Shown in pieces: positions 1 to 5,386 of a DNA stretch of 5,386 bases. Below the pieces are notes generated by a model. The model did no database searches and was not told where the DNA came from. It worked only from the letters and a program-made list of their open reading frames with translations. The stretch is from Campylobacterales bacterium (lineage in GTDB: Bacteria; Campylobacterota; Campylobacteria; Campylobacterales; QNZT01): contig DQTU01000268.1 in NCBI GenBank assembly GCA_015662615.1, forward strand, positions 1 through 5,386, written 5' to 3'. How positions within the stretch are numbered: the stretch's first letter is position 1; each line of letters opens with the position of its first letter. The position numbers and the translations under genes were made by a program.

Positions 1-826
1 TTATCTTTTAGGTGGATTGGGTTATGAGTATGTACCTGACGATACCCCAGTTTTTGAAAGTCATCCATTTATCCAAGCTGGTTTAGGAGCAAGATACCCA
101 TTGACTGATCGTGTGACTTTGGTTTCTGAGTTTAGAGCTTTGCAGATGTTTGGCAGTAGTGATGAGGACAATGAGTTTGCACTTATGTTGGGTATCGATA
201 TCCCTCTTTTTGTAGAAGTTATCCGTGCTCCAATAGAGAAAAATAGAGGAAATTTGCCAGAAGTTTCAGCGCCGTTAGCTCCACAAGTTGTTGATGGTGA
301 TGGTGATGGAGTGGCTGATAGCGTAGATAAGTGCCCTCATACTCCCGCAGGAGATAGAATAGATATAAATGGTTGTACGATTGTAAGTTTTATTGTCACA
401 CCAGAAGAAGTAGCATACATAGAAGATGCTGGGATTGAGCCAAAAACAAAACATATAGAGCCAATTGTTCAAAAGAGTATACGAACAAAGACAAAACGAC
501 AAGATCTTAAGATTGGTTTTGAGTCAAACTCTGCGGTAATTAAGTATGCATCAAAAGCAAGAGTAAAACGCTTCGCAACTTATCTGAAAAACAATCCAAA
601 ATTAAAAGTTACAATTGAAGGCTATACAGATAACAGTGGACTAAGAGCAAAAAACTTAGCACTTTCAACCAAAAGAGCACAAGCGGTTCGTTCTTTACTT
701 ATACAATACGGTGCAAATGCATCAAAAATTAAAGCAGTTGGAAAAGGGAATTTAAATCCGATAGCAGATAATGAAACTCCAAGCGGTAGAGAGAAAAACC
801 GAAGAATTGAAGCAGTAATACACTAA
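1..826 (+). CDS. OmpA-family outer-membrane protein with TSP3 repeat (5'-truncated)
   Basis: The reading frame is open from base 2 (first full codon TAT), so the gene begins upstream of the window; the TTG at 17 is probably an internal leucine codon. Three parts are visible. Positions 2 to about 220 read like the last strands of an OmpA-like beta-barrel (GGLGYEYV, then FALMLGIDIPLF). Positions 293-376 are a thrombospondin type 3 segment (DGDGDGVADSVDKCP, then DINGC) expected to bind calcium. Positions about 506-823 are a complete OmpA C-terminal domain with GYTDNSG (620-640), an LSxxRA motif and a final NRRIE (797-811). This domain family binds diaminopimelate in peptidoglycan through a conserved Asp and Arg, both present here. 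The likely role is tethering outer membrane to cell wall. It is followed after 11 bp by a lipoprotein gene, probably in one operon. The family assignment is firm; the specific role is not. Confidence 0.93.
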   Translation, partial: YLLGGLGYEYVPDDTPVFESHPFIQAGLGARYPLTDRVTLVSEFRALQMFGSSDEDNEFALMLGIDIPLFVEVIRAPIEKNRGNLPEVSAPLAPQVVDGDGDGVADSVDKCPHTPAGDRIDINGCTIVSFIVTPEEVAYIEDAGIEPKTKHIEPIVQKSIRTKTKRQDLKIGFESNSAVIKYASKARVKRFATYLKNNPKLKVTIEGYTDNSGLRAKNLALSTKRAQAVRSLLIQYGANASKIKAVGKGNLNPIADNETPSGREKNRRIEAVIH

Positions 827-837
827 AGGAAATAGAT

Positions 838-1965
838 ATGAAAAGAATATATTATATAGTAACAGTTGCAATTTTTACACTATTTGTAAGTGGTTGTGGT
901 GAAGATAGAAGTCATGGGTCAGATAACCTTGATGAGTCTGGAAAAAAAACATCATGGATTTATGATAGTGATCAAGGCAAACTAATGGTAGAAAACAATT
1001 TTGTCTATATCCCTGGTGGTTTTGATGTAGATGGGGATGGAGTAAAAGAGGGTGGATTTTGGATCTCTAAATATGAAGCAAAAGATGATAATACAACTGA
1101 TAAAACTATTGATGTAAGTGACATTACAAATATTCAAAACTTTCTTGCGGAAAATTTCCAAGTTTTTAATGCAAATAGTAAGATGTTCGATAAATCTTTA
1201 ACTCAAGATAGTGGATATTCAATTAGTTCAGCTTCAGACATTGTAGGTCTTAGCGCTTCAAAAATTATCTTCAATGAAACAGGAGATATCGTAAGAAATA
1301 TTAGCCCGCTTGAAGCGGTGATTTCATTGCAAAGCTCTCAGATAGATGGTGGTTATGAGATTTTGCTTCCTAGTGAAAAACAGTGGATGCATCTTGTAAA
1401 GCTTATTACAAATAATCCAGAAAACTGGACAGGTAAAGAGATTGGTAAGGGCAAACTTTTCCAAGGTAATAGATATACTATGAGTGATCGCCGTACATTT
1501 GTGATAGAAAACTCAATTCTTGGCGAGGATCAATATGTACCCAAAGATTATAAAGTAGATGTATATGATCTCTCAGGCGGTGTAGCTGAGTGGACATCAG
1601 GCATGATTGCGATAGAGGATAGGTTTTTAACAGGTGATTCTGGAAAACAAGAATATAATGATATCAATAGTATCCCATCATGGTGGAAACCAATTTTAAA
1701 AGATCAGACAATATCATTAGGCTCTATTGAGGGCGCAGGACAATATCATGATGGATCTGCAATAGCTGGGACAAATGATTCTCTAGTAGTAAATGCTGAT
1801 GGCACAAAAGGTGATGTTGATAATTATGCTGTCGTAGCTCGAGGTGGTTCAAATTCAGTTGATGATAATACATTAGTAGGAATTGGCGCTGCAAAACTCA
1901 ATTATGGCGCTGGATATCAAGGACCTACAGTTGGCTTTAGAGCAGCAAGTGATTACCTTTATTGA
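838..1965 (+). CDS. FGE/SUMF1-like domain lipoprotein, probably non-catalytic
   Basis: This 375-residue protein starts with a short basic and hydrophobic signal and a lipobox, VSGC, with the lipidated Cys at residue 20. The start ATG is preceded by AAGGA at 826-830. The body matches the formylglycine-generating-enzyme (FGE-sulfatase) fold in order: FVYIPGGF (55-62), EGGFWISKYEA (71-81), LLPSEKQW (176-183, family form RLPTEAEW), YDLSGGVAEW (243-252, family form YDMxGNVWEW), RGGS (335-338) and GFRA (366-369). A DVDGDGVKE stretch (63-71) looks like a calcium-binding loop. Catalytic FGE enzymes need a cysteine pair near the C-terminus; here the lipobox Cys is the only cysteine, so formylglycine formation is very unlikely. 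The region around 85-160 has no motif I recognise. A structural, ligand-binding or adhesin role at the envelope is inferred. Likely co-transcribed with the OmpA-family gene. Confidence 0.85.
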   Translation: MKRIYYIVTVAIFTLFVSGCGEDRSHGSDNLDESGKKTSWIYDSDQGKLMVENNFVYIPGGFDVDGDGVKEGGFWISKYEAKDDNTTDKTIDVSDITNIQNFLAENFQVFNANSKMFDKSLTQDSGYSISSASDIVGLSASKIIFNETGDIVRNISPLEAVISLQSSQIDGGYEILLPSEKQWMHLVKLITNNPENWTGKEIGKGKLFQGNRYTMSDRRTFVIENSILGEDQYVPKDYKVDVYDLSGGVAEWTSGMIAIEDRFLTGDSGKQEYNDINSIPSWWKPILKDQTISLGSIEGAGQYHDGSAIAGTNDSLVVNADGTKGDVDNYAVVARGGSNSVDDNTLVGIGAAKLNYGAGYQGPTVGFRAASDYLY

Positions 1966-1993
1966 TTAAAATTTAGGCACTTTGTTGTAAAAT
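1966..1993 (+). promoter_or_regulatory. Candidate sigma-70-type promoter of the regulator pair
   Basis: A TTAAAA box at 1966-1971 and a TAAAAT box at 1988-1993 are separated by 16 bp, ending 19 bp before the ATG at 2013. The same arrangement occurs in front of the porin gene with strong similarity (TTAAAATTTA, then CACTTT). The stretch is very AT-rich, so chance matches to a -10 box are common; the repeat of the arrangement is the better argument. Confidence 0.45.
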
Positions 1994-2012
1994 ATCATCT
2001 ATAAGGATAAAC

Positions 2013-2759
2013 ATGGATGAATTTATAACAGAGTCTCAAGTGTCAAAAAATGCACTTAATATGGCGACACTTGCCTCTACTCTTCCAGTTCAAGTTTTGA
2101 TATTTGGCGAAGTAGGGGTTGGAAAAAAATCTTTAGCTCATGTTGTATTCCATGATGCAACTCTCTTTGATGCATTAGAATTTCAAGATATGATAAATGA
2201 CAATAGTATCAACTTGGAAGATTTTGAGATTTTGATTCTTTCAGATATCGATAGAGTTAATAATATCAAACAATTTATTGAAAAACTAGAGAAACAGCAT
2301 ATCAAAATTATCGCTACAGCCACACAGGAAAAAGAGAGCTTTGGTGAAAAATTTGCAGTCAGAATTGATTTACTTCCACTTCGTGATCGAAGCGAAGATC
2401 TTGAAAATCTTTCACTAAATTACCTTACACAAGCAAATAGACTTTTTGGTACAGATACTAAAATAGATAATATTGAGATGGATTTTTCAAAAAACAGTAT
2501 CTCTTTGAGAGAGTCTATCTATAGAGGTGTTGTTTTTGACTCTATAAATGAAAATCAACTTGCAACGCTTCTTGAAGGTTTTTTACTTAAACAGATGGAT
2601 GAGATAACTGAGTATAAAGAGCTTTTGGAAATATTTGAGATACCACTTATCAAAGCAAGTCGTACAAAGTTTAAAAGTCAGCTACAGATGTCCGGGGCAT
2701 TAAATATAAACCGAAATACTTTGAGAAAAAAGATAAATCAATATGGCTTGGAGGAGTAG
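2013..2759 (+). CDS. Shortened NtrC-type AAA+ protein with Fis-type HTH, lacking GAFTGA
   Basis: This 248-residue protein resembles the central and C-terminal domains of sigma-54 activators (bacterial enhancer-binding proteins) but is reduced. Visible landmarks are a Walker A-like GEVGVGKK (32-39), a Walker B-like LILSDID (74-80), a sensor I-like IATATQ (100-105), LLPLRDRSEDL (120-130, matching family LPPLRERxEDI), and a C-terminal Fis-type helix-turn-helix ending NRNTLRKKINQYGL (233-246). There is no N-terminal receiver domain. Walker A and Walker B are only about 40 residues apart, against about 65 in NtrC, and the missing part is where the GAFTGA sigma-54 contact loop should be. The Walker B acidic pair is not DE but SD. 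It probably binds DNA but should not activate sigma-54 in the usual way; ATP hydrolysis is doubtful. AAGGA at 2003-2007 supports the start. It is directly coupled to the next gene. Confidence 0.8.
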   Translation: MDEFITESQVSKNALNMATLASTLPVQVLIFGEVGVGKKSLAHVVFHDATLFDALEFQDMINDNSINLEDFEILILSDIDRVNNIKQFIEKLEKQHIKIIATATQEKESFGEKFAVRIDLLPLRDRSEDLENLSLNYLTQANRLFGTDTKIDNIEMDFSKNSISLRESIYRGVVFDSINENQLATLLEGFLLKQMDEITEYKELLEIFEIPLIKASRTKFKSQLQMSGALNINRNTLRKKINQYGLEE

Positions 2760-2762
2760 ATG
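2750..2762 (+). promoter_or_regulatory. Ribosome binding site inside the upstream gene; stop-start junction
   Basis: GGAGGAG (2750-2756) lies in the last codons of the AAA+/Fis gene; its TAG stop (2757-2759) is followed at once by the ATG (2760-2762) of the PAS-like gene. This fixes the start of the second gene and points to translational coupling and a joint function. Confidence 0.8.
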
Positions 2763-3449
2763 AAAACACTCAATGAAACATTTTTAGAATATGATCTAAA
2801 TCCTTTTGTCGTCTTTAGCAGTAGCGGAAAGCTTCTTCGCTATAACCTTGAAGCTGAGTATTTACTCTCTTTTGTTTCACCAAATAAGTTATATGAATTA
2901 GCAGTAAACTACGCACCTAAAAGCTTTGGCACACAAAGAAGTCAAGTCTATCTTAGATACGATAGATATACATTTTGTGCTCTGTTGGTTGGATATTTGG
3001 ATGATGAAAAGATAGGGTTAAGACTTTATAAAGAGATGACAAATTCATCTTCTAATGTTTCAAAAGGAGATGTAACTGTTACAAATCTTTTTGCACTTTT
3101 GGAGCTTTCCAAAAATAGTGTATTTGCAAATAAAGATCTATTAATTACAGAGTCATTAGATCCAACACTCCCAGAGATGAAACTACATGTTGAGAGTTTT
3201 TTGAAGCTTTTAAACCGTATTTTCACAGAGTATGTTGATTGTGAAGAGATTGAAATCATGGTTGGGTTAAAAATTGGTCAAAACCTTGTTGTTGATGGAA
3301 AATCTTATCCTATTTGTAATGTAAGTGTAATAAGCAATAAAGTAGATATACAAAATAGCAATGTTCTGCATGCTCTTGCATCTGAGGCAAATGTTGTGGT
3401 TATCATGAAAGAGGACAAAACAATAATGGAATTTCCAATAATTGCTTAA
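2760..3449 (+). CDS. PAS-like protein with putative remnant kinase ATPase region
   Basis: This is a 229-residue cytoplasmic protein with no signal peptide or membrane segment. Residues about 8-92 look like a PAS sensor domain (NPFVVFSSSGKLLRYNLEAE at 14-33 is the typical PAS beginning). A polar linker (about 94-105) follows. Residues about 110-228 have the rhythm of a histidine-kinase ATPase domain: LDPTLP (133-138), then FLKLLNRIF (147-155) where the N box would be, alternating strands (EIEIMVGLKI, 163-172), and VVVIMKEDKTIMEFPI (212-227) like the final strands. The glycine-rich ATP-lid motifs are absent, and there is no phosphoacceptor His region; the only histidines are 143 and 204. I infer a non-catalytic kinase-like sensor that works by contact with the coupled AAA+/Fis protein. 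The PAS call is moderate and the kinase-remnant call tentative. I do not recognise a named family. Confidence 0.65.
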   Translation: MKTLNETFLEYDLNPFVVFSSSGKLLRYNLEAEYLLSFVSPNKLYELAVNYAPKSFGTQRSQVYLRYDRYTFCALLVGYLDDEKIGLRLYKEMTNSSSNVSKGDVTVTNLFALLELSKNSVFANKDLLITESLDPTLPEMKLHVESFLKLLNRIFTEYVDCEEIEIMVGLKIGQNLVVDGKSYPICNVSVISNKVDIQNSNVLHALASEANVVVIMKEDKTIMEFPIIA

Positions 3450-3473
3450 AATTTAATCACTTTTTTATTAAAT
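3446..3473 (+). promoter_or_regulatory. Candidate porin promoter
   Basis: TTAAAA (3446-3451), 16 bp, then TTAAAT (3468-3473) mirrors the layout before the regulator gene. It starts within the last codons of the PAS-like gene and leaves a leader of roughly 50 bases before the porin ATG at 3529. A second -10-like box, TATCAT (3479-3484), is an alternative. No start site can be fixed from sequence alone. Confidence 0.4.
3451..3473. repeat. 7-bp inverted repeat overlapping the porin promoter
   Basis: ATTTAAT (3451-3457) and ATTAAAT (3467-3473) are perfect inverse copies with a 9-base spacer, centred in the spacer of the proposed porin promoter. All arms are A/T, so an RNA hairpin would be weak and a terminator is unlikely. 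It could be an operator half-site pair, for example for the Fis-type HTH protein encoded upstream, or a chance product of AT-rich DNA. Confidence 0.4.
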
Positions 3474-3516
3474 ACATTTATCATTCATGTTAACATCTTT
3501 TTGTATTTTTCAAAAT

Positions 3517-3522
3517 GAGGAG
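3517..3522 (+). promoter_or_regulatory. Ribosome binding site that decides the porin start
   Basis: GAGGAG lies six bases before the ATG at 3529. An in-frame ATG at 3487 would be 14 codons longer, but it lacks a good ribosome site and would put a non-signal sequence ahead of a clean signal peptide. The ATG at 3529 is therefore the start. Confidence 0.85.
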
Positions 3523-3528
3523 TTAGAT

Positions 3529-4710
3529 ATGAAAAAAATTACATTAAGTTTAGCAGTAATTGCTATGATGGTAACAGCTGCGAATGCTGATATCAAAAAT
3601 GAAAGTTTTGGTGGAAGTGGAAGTCTGTTTTATGGTACAAATGATGCAAGTGATGGTGATCTTTTTAATAAAGCTACATCATTTGGAAATGCAGCAGTAC
3701 AATTAGGTGGAACGGCATCTGTTGGTTCATGTGATACATGTGTGAAATTAAACTATGGTGTTACTGGCGTTTCCACAATGGGCCTTGAAAACACACTTGT
3801 GGGTAGTACTTGGGTAAATCATACTGATGGTTTAAATGATGGTGTTTGGATCGATACATTAAATCTTACTTTTAATCCACTGGATGGTATTTCAAATACT
3901 ACAATGGTTGTAGGTCGTCAAGCACTTGCTACTCCAATGGTATTTACAGAGACTTGGAATATCGCTAAAAATACTTATGATGCAATTGTTGCAGTAAACA
4001 ATGATATCACAGATACTACATTAGTTGGTGCATGGGTTGGAAGATCTAATGTTGCTGGTGGTTCAACTGTAAATGTTGCAAACATTGGTGATGGCTATAG
4101 TCAATTTTTAACTAAAGAGGGTGCATACGCTTTTGGTGCAGTAACAAAATTGATTCCAACTGTAGATGCACAAGCTTGGTATTATGTAGCTCCAAGTACT
4201 GCAAATGTTGCATGGCTTCAAGCTGAGACTAATATCGCTGGTTTTACACTTGGTGCTCAATTTGGTATGTTAGATGGTGCTGATAATTCAGATGGTAATG
4301 CGATTGGTGTTAAGATAGGTTATGATTATTCAGGAATTGGTGTTAGTGCTGCATACTCGACAGTTGATCAAATGGATGGAACTTCTGGAGCTTTAGGTTT
4401 TGTTAACTTAGGCGGTGCTCAAACACCTCTTTATACTGCTGGTTGGTGGGATGTTGGAAGTCAAGGTGCAAGTGATACAGATGCATATAATCTAACTGCT
4501 ACATACGGTTTAGATGGTATTGCTGATCTTGGGCTTTTCTATACAAACTGGGAAAATCAAACTAGTGGTAATGCAACAAGTGAAATTGCTGTTACAGCTG
4601 GTAAATCTTTAGGGAACCTAGATGTAACTTTAGCATTTATAAATACAGATGCTGATGGTGCGGCTGATACAGTAAACGATATCCAAGCTTATTTAACTTA
4701 CAACTTCTAA
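3529..4710 (+). CDS. OprD/MOMP-like outer-membrane porin
   Basis: The 393-residue protein starts with a classical signal peptide (MKKITLSLAVIAMM, then ANA|D with cleavage after residue 20). The mature part is rich in Gly, Thr, Asn and aromatic residues with alternating amphipathic strands, and it ends in AYLTYNF, the terminal-Phe signal used by the BAM assembly machinery. Conserved-looking stretches such as FGGSGSLFYGTND, TMVVGRQALATPM and FTETWNIAKNTYDA resemble the porins of Sulfurimonas-like Campylobacterota assigned to the OprD family. Length is close to Campylobacter MOMP (a little over 400 residues). It probably forms the general diffusion channel for small solutes; specificity cannot be read from sequence. 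A CDTC pair (mature region, precursor residues 68-71) is unusual for a porin. It sits directly after the regulator pair, has its own ribosome site and ends in a strong terminator, so it is probably a single-gene, highly expressed unit. Confidence 0.88.
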   Translation: MKKITLSLAVIAMMVTAANADIKNESFGGSGSLFYGTNDASDGDLFNKATSFGNAAVQLGGTASVGSCDTCVKLNYGVTGVSTMGLENTLVGSTWVNHTDGLNDGVWIDTLNLTFNPLDGISNTTMVVGRQALATPMVFTETWNIAKNTYDAIVAVNNDITDTTLVGAWVGRSNVAGGSTVNVANIGDGYSQFLTKEGAYAFGAVTKLIPTVDAQAWYYVAPSTANVAWLQAETNIAGFTLGAQFGMLDGADNSDGNAIGVKIGYDYSGIGVSAAYSTVDQMDGTSGALGFVNLGGAQTPLYTAGWWDVGSQGASDTDAYNLTATYGLDGIADLGLFYTNWENQTSGNATSEIAVTAGKSLGNLDVTLAFINTDADGAADTVNDIQAYLTYNF

Positions 4711-4712
4711 CA

Positions 4713-4748
4713 AATTGTGTCACCTTCGGGTGACTCAATTCTCTCTTT
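4713..4748 (+). terminator. Rho-independent terminator of the porin gene
   Basis: A hairpin starts three bases after the porin stop. The inner stem is GTCACC (4719-4724) / GGTGAC (4729-4734) closing a TTCG tetraloop (4725-4728). After one T-T mismatch the stem continues as AATTG (4713-4717) / CAATT (4736-4740). A pyrimidine-rich tail (CTCTCTTTAT) follows. The C(UUCG)G loop is an exceptionally stable RNA fold. Confidence 0.88.
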
Positions 4749-4773
4749 ATTCAAAATATATCATTTTTCCTAA

Positions 4774-4801
4774 AGTTTTTTAATATCTTGTCGATTATAC
4801 A
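4774..4801 (+). promoter_or_regulatory. Weak candidate promoter of the PKD lipoprotein gene
   Basis: TATACA (4796-4801) resembles a -10 box 25 bases before the ATG at 4826, preceded by a T-rich stretch (AGTTTTTTAAT). No clear -35 box is present, as is usual in Campylobacterota. A promoter is expected here because a strong terminator lies just upstream. Confidence 0.35.
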
Positions 4802-4825
4802 GGTAACATAAATTAGGAGTTTGTA

Positions 4826-5386
4826 ATGTATAATATACAAAAGATTATCAAAACAACAGCATTACTTGCTGGTTTGTTTGGATTTGTAGGCTGTGGTGAA
4901 ACAACATGTTGTGAATCTGATGTTTCAGTTATTGAGAGTGGATTACCAACTGTAACGCCAAAGGGTGAGATAAAAGTAGAAAAAGAGAAAGATTCTGAGC
5001 CTCCTGTGGTTGTTGCCAATGATAATGTAGGGATAATTGAAATACCTCCATGTTCTACTGTGAATTTCAGTTCTGAAGGTAGTTATGATCCTGATGGAGA
5101 TGATGCAAATCTGATTTATAGCTGGACAGGTATTCATTCATCTCCTATGAGCAATGAGAGCTCTTTTGATCATAAGTTTGGTAAAAAAGGTTTATATGAA
5201 GTAACACTAACTGTAACTGATGAGCAAAACTTAACTGCATTTGATCGTGTATGTGTATTGGTGGGGATTGATGAGTCTGAAATACCACTTGTTGCTGATG
5301 CTGGAGCTGATTTTGAGGTAAGTGGTGAGCAAAATGTTACAATATCAGGTCGTGCTGTGTGTAGAGATGAATCTATAGGATATAAA
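4826..5386 (+). CDS. PKD-domain lipoprotein (3'-truncated)
   Basis: The frame is open for 187 codons to the window end, with no stop. AGGAG (4815-4819) precedes the ATG at 4826. The N-terminus is a lipoprotein signal with lipobox FVGC and lipidated Cys at residue 23, followed by an unusual TTCC (26-29) and an acidic, Pro- and Lys-containing linker (30-60). A PKD domain spans about residues 61-147: SSEGSYDPDGDD (82-93), then YSW (98-100), and GLYEVTLTVTD (122-132), all classic PKD landmarks. A second PKD-like unit seems to begin near 153 (LVADAGADFEV, 155-165). PKD domains are Ig-like modules of surface proteins that bind polysaccharide or protein or act as spacers. Cys 76 and Cys 143 lie near opposite ends of the first domain and could form a disulfide. 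The full length and any C-terminal catalytic domain are out of view. Confidence 0.85.
   Translation, partial: MYNIQKIIKTTALLAGLFGFVGCGETTCCESDVSVIESGLPTVTPKGEIKVEKEKDSEPPVVVANDNVGIIEIPPCSTVNFSSEGSYDPDGDDANLIYSWTGIHSSPMSNESSFDHKFGKKGLYEVTLTVTDEQNLTAFDRVCVLVGIDESEIPLVADAGADFEVSGEQNVTISGRAVCRDESIGYK

Noticed and set aside
275..502. Open frame on the minus strand inside the OmpA-family gene
   Set aside because: It lies wholly within a well-supported domain region and has no family-like sequence; a shadow of the real gene.
1306..1318. Perfect palindrome CCGCTT-G-AAGCGG
   Set aside because: It lies within the FGE-like coding sequence with no T-run or promoter next to it; likely chance.
1975..1989. 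Sigma-54-like promoter (AGGCAC then TTGT) before the AAA+/Fis gene
   Set aside because: The distance between the GG and the second element is one base short and the second element lacks the needed GC; the matching porin copy has lost the GG as well.
2379..2392. Inverted repeat CTTCG-TGAT-CGAAG
   Set aside because: It encodes the conserved LRDRSED stretch of the AAA+ domain, so codon content explains it.
3026..3259. Open frame on the minus strand inside the PAS-like gene
   Set aside because: Low-complexity Ser-rich translation opposite a coupled, ribosome-site-supported gene.
3504..3509. TATTTT as a porin -10 box after a T-run
   Set aside because: Transcription would start inside the ribosome binding site, leaving almost no leader.
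3487..3528. Longer porin start at the ATG at 3487
   Set aside because: It has no good ribosome site and would place 14 residues before a textbook signal peptide; GAGGAG fits the ATG at 3529.
4813..5137. Two overlapping open frames on the minus strand opposite the PKD lipoprotein
   Set aside because: The + strand frame has a lipobox and clear PKD motifs; the minus frames show neither domains nor good starts.

Overview
This low-GC, AT-rich window looks like chromosomal DNA from a Campylobacterota (formerly Epsilonproteobacteria) bacterium, most likely a free-living sulfur oxidiser of the Sulfurimonas/Sulfurovum type. That placement is inferred from three things: the OprD/MOMP-like porin, which resembles porins of that group; A- and T-rich promoters without strong -35 boxes; and the general codon style. 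No rRNA or other decisive taxonomic marker is present. All genes lie on the + strand and the window is gene-dense, with no gene-free stretch longer than about 115 bp.

Layout. (1) Positions 1-826 hold the 3' part of an OmpA-family outer-membrane protein: the end of a beta-barrel, a thrombospondin type 3 calcium-binding segment and a complete peptidoglycan-binding OmpA domain. (2) Only 11 bp downstream, 838-1965 encodes a lipoprotein with a formylglycine-generating-enzyme-like (SUMF1/FGE-sulfatase) fold that lacks the catalytic cysteines. (3) Positions 2013-3449 are a tightly coupled two-gene unit (TAG stop directly followed by ATG). The first gene is a shortened NtrC-type AAA+ protein with a C-terminal Fis-type helix-turn-helix but no GAFTGA loop. 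The second is a PAS-like protein with what looks like a remnant histidine-kinase ATPase region and no phosphoacceptor motif. (4) Positions 3529-4710 encode an OprD/MOMP-like porin with its own promoter region and a strong hairpin terminator. (5) Positions 4826-5386 hold the 5' part of a PKD-domain lipoprotein that runs off the window.

The theme is the cell envelope: four of the six genes encode exported outer-membrane or lipid-anchored proteins. The remaining two form what looks like a degenerate two-component pair placed directly before the porin gene. The region in front of the regulator pair and the region in front of the porin share a 34-bp stretch with 28 identical positions, which suggests a shared promoter architecture and perhaps shared control. 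The most unusual content is the regulator pair: it keeps the outline of a sigma-54 activator and sensor-kinase couple but has lost the parts needed to contact sigma-54 and to phosphorylate. A working hypothesis is that it is a repurposed local regulator of envelope genes. The sequence does not prove this.
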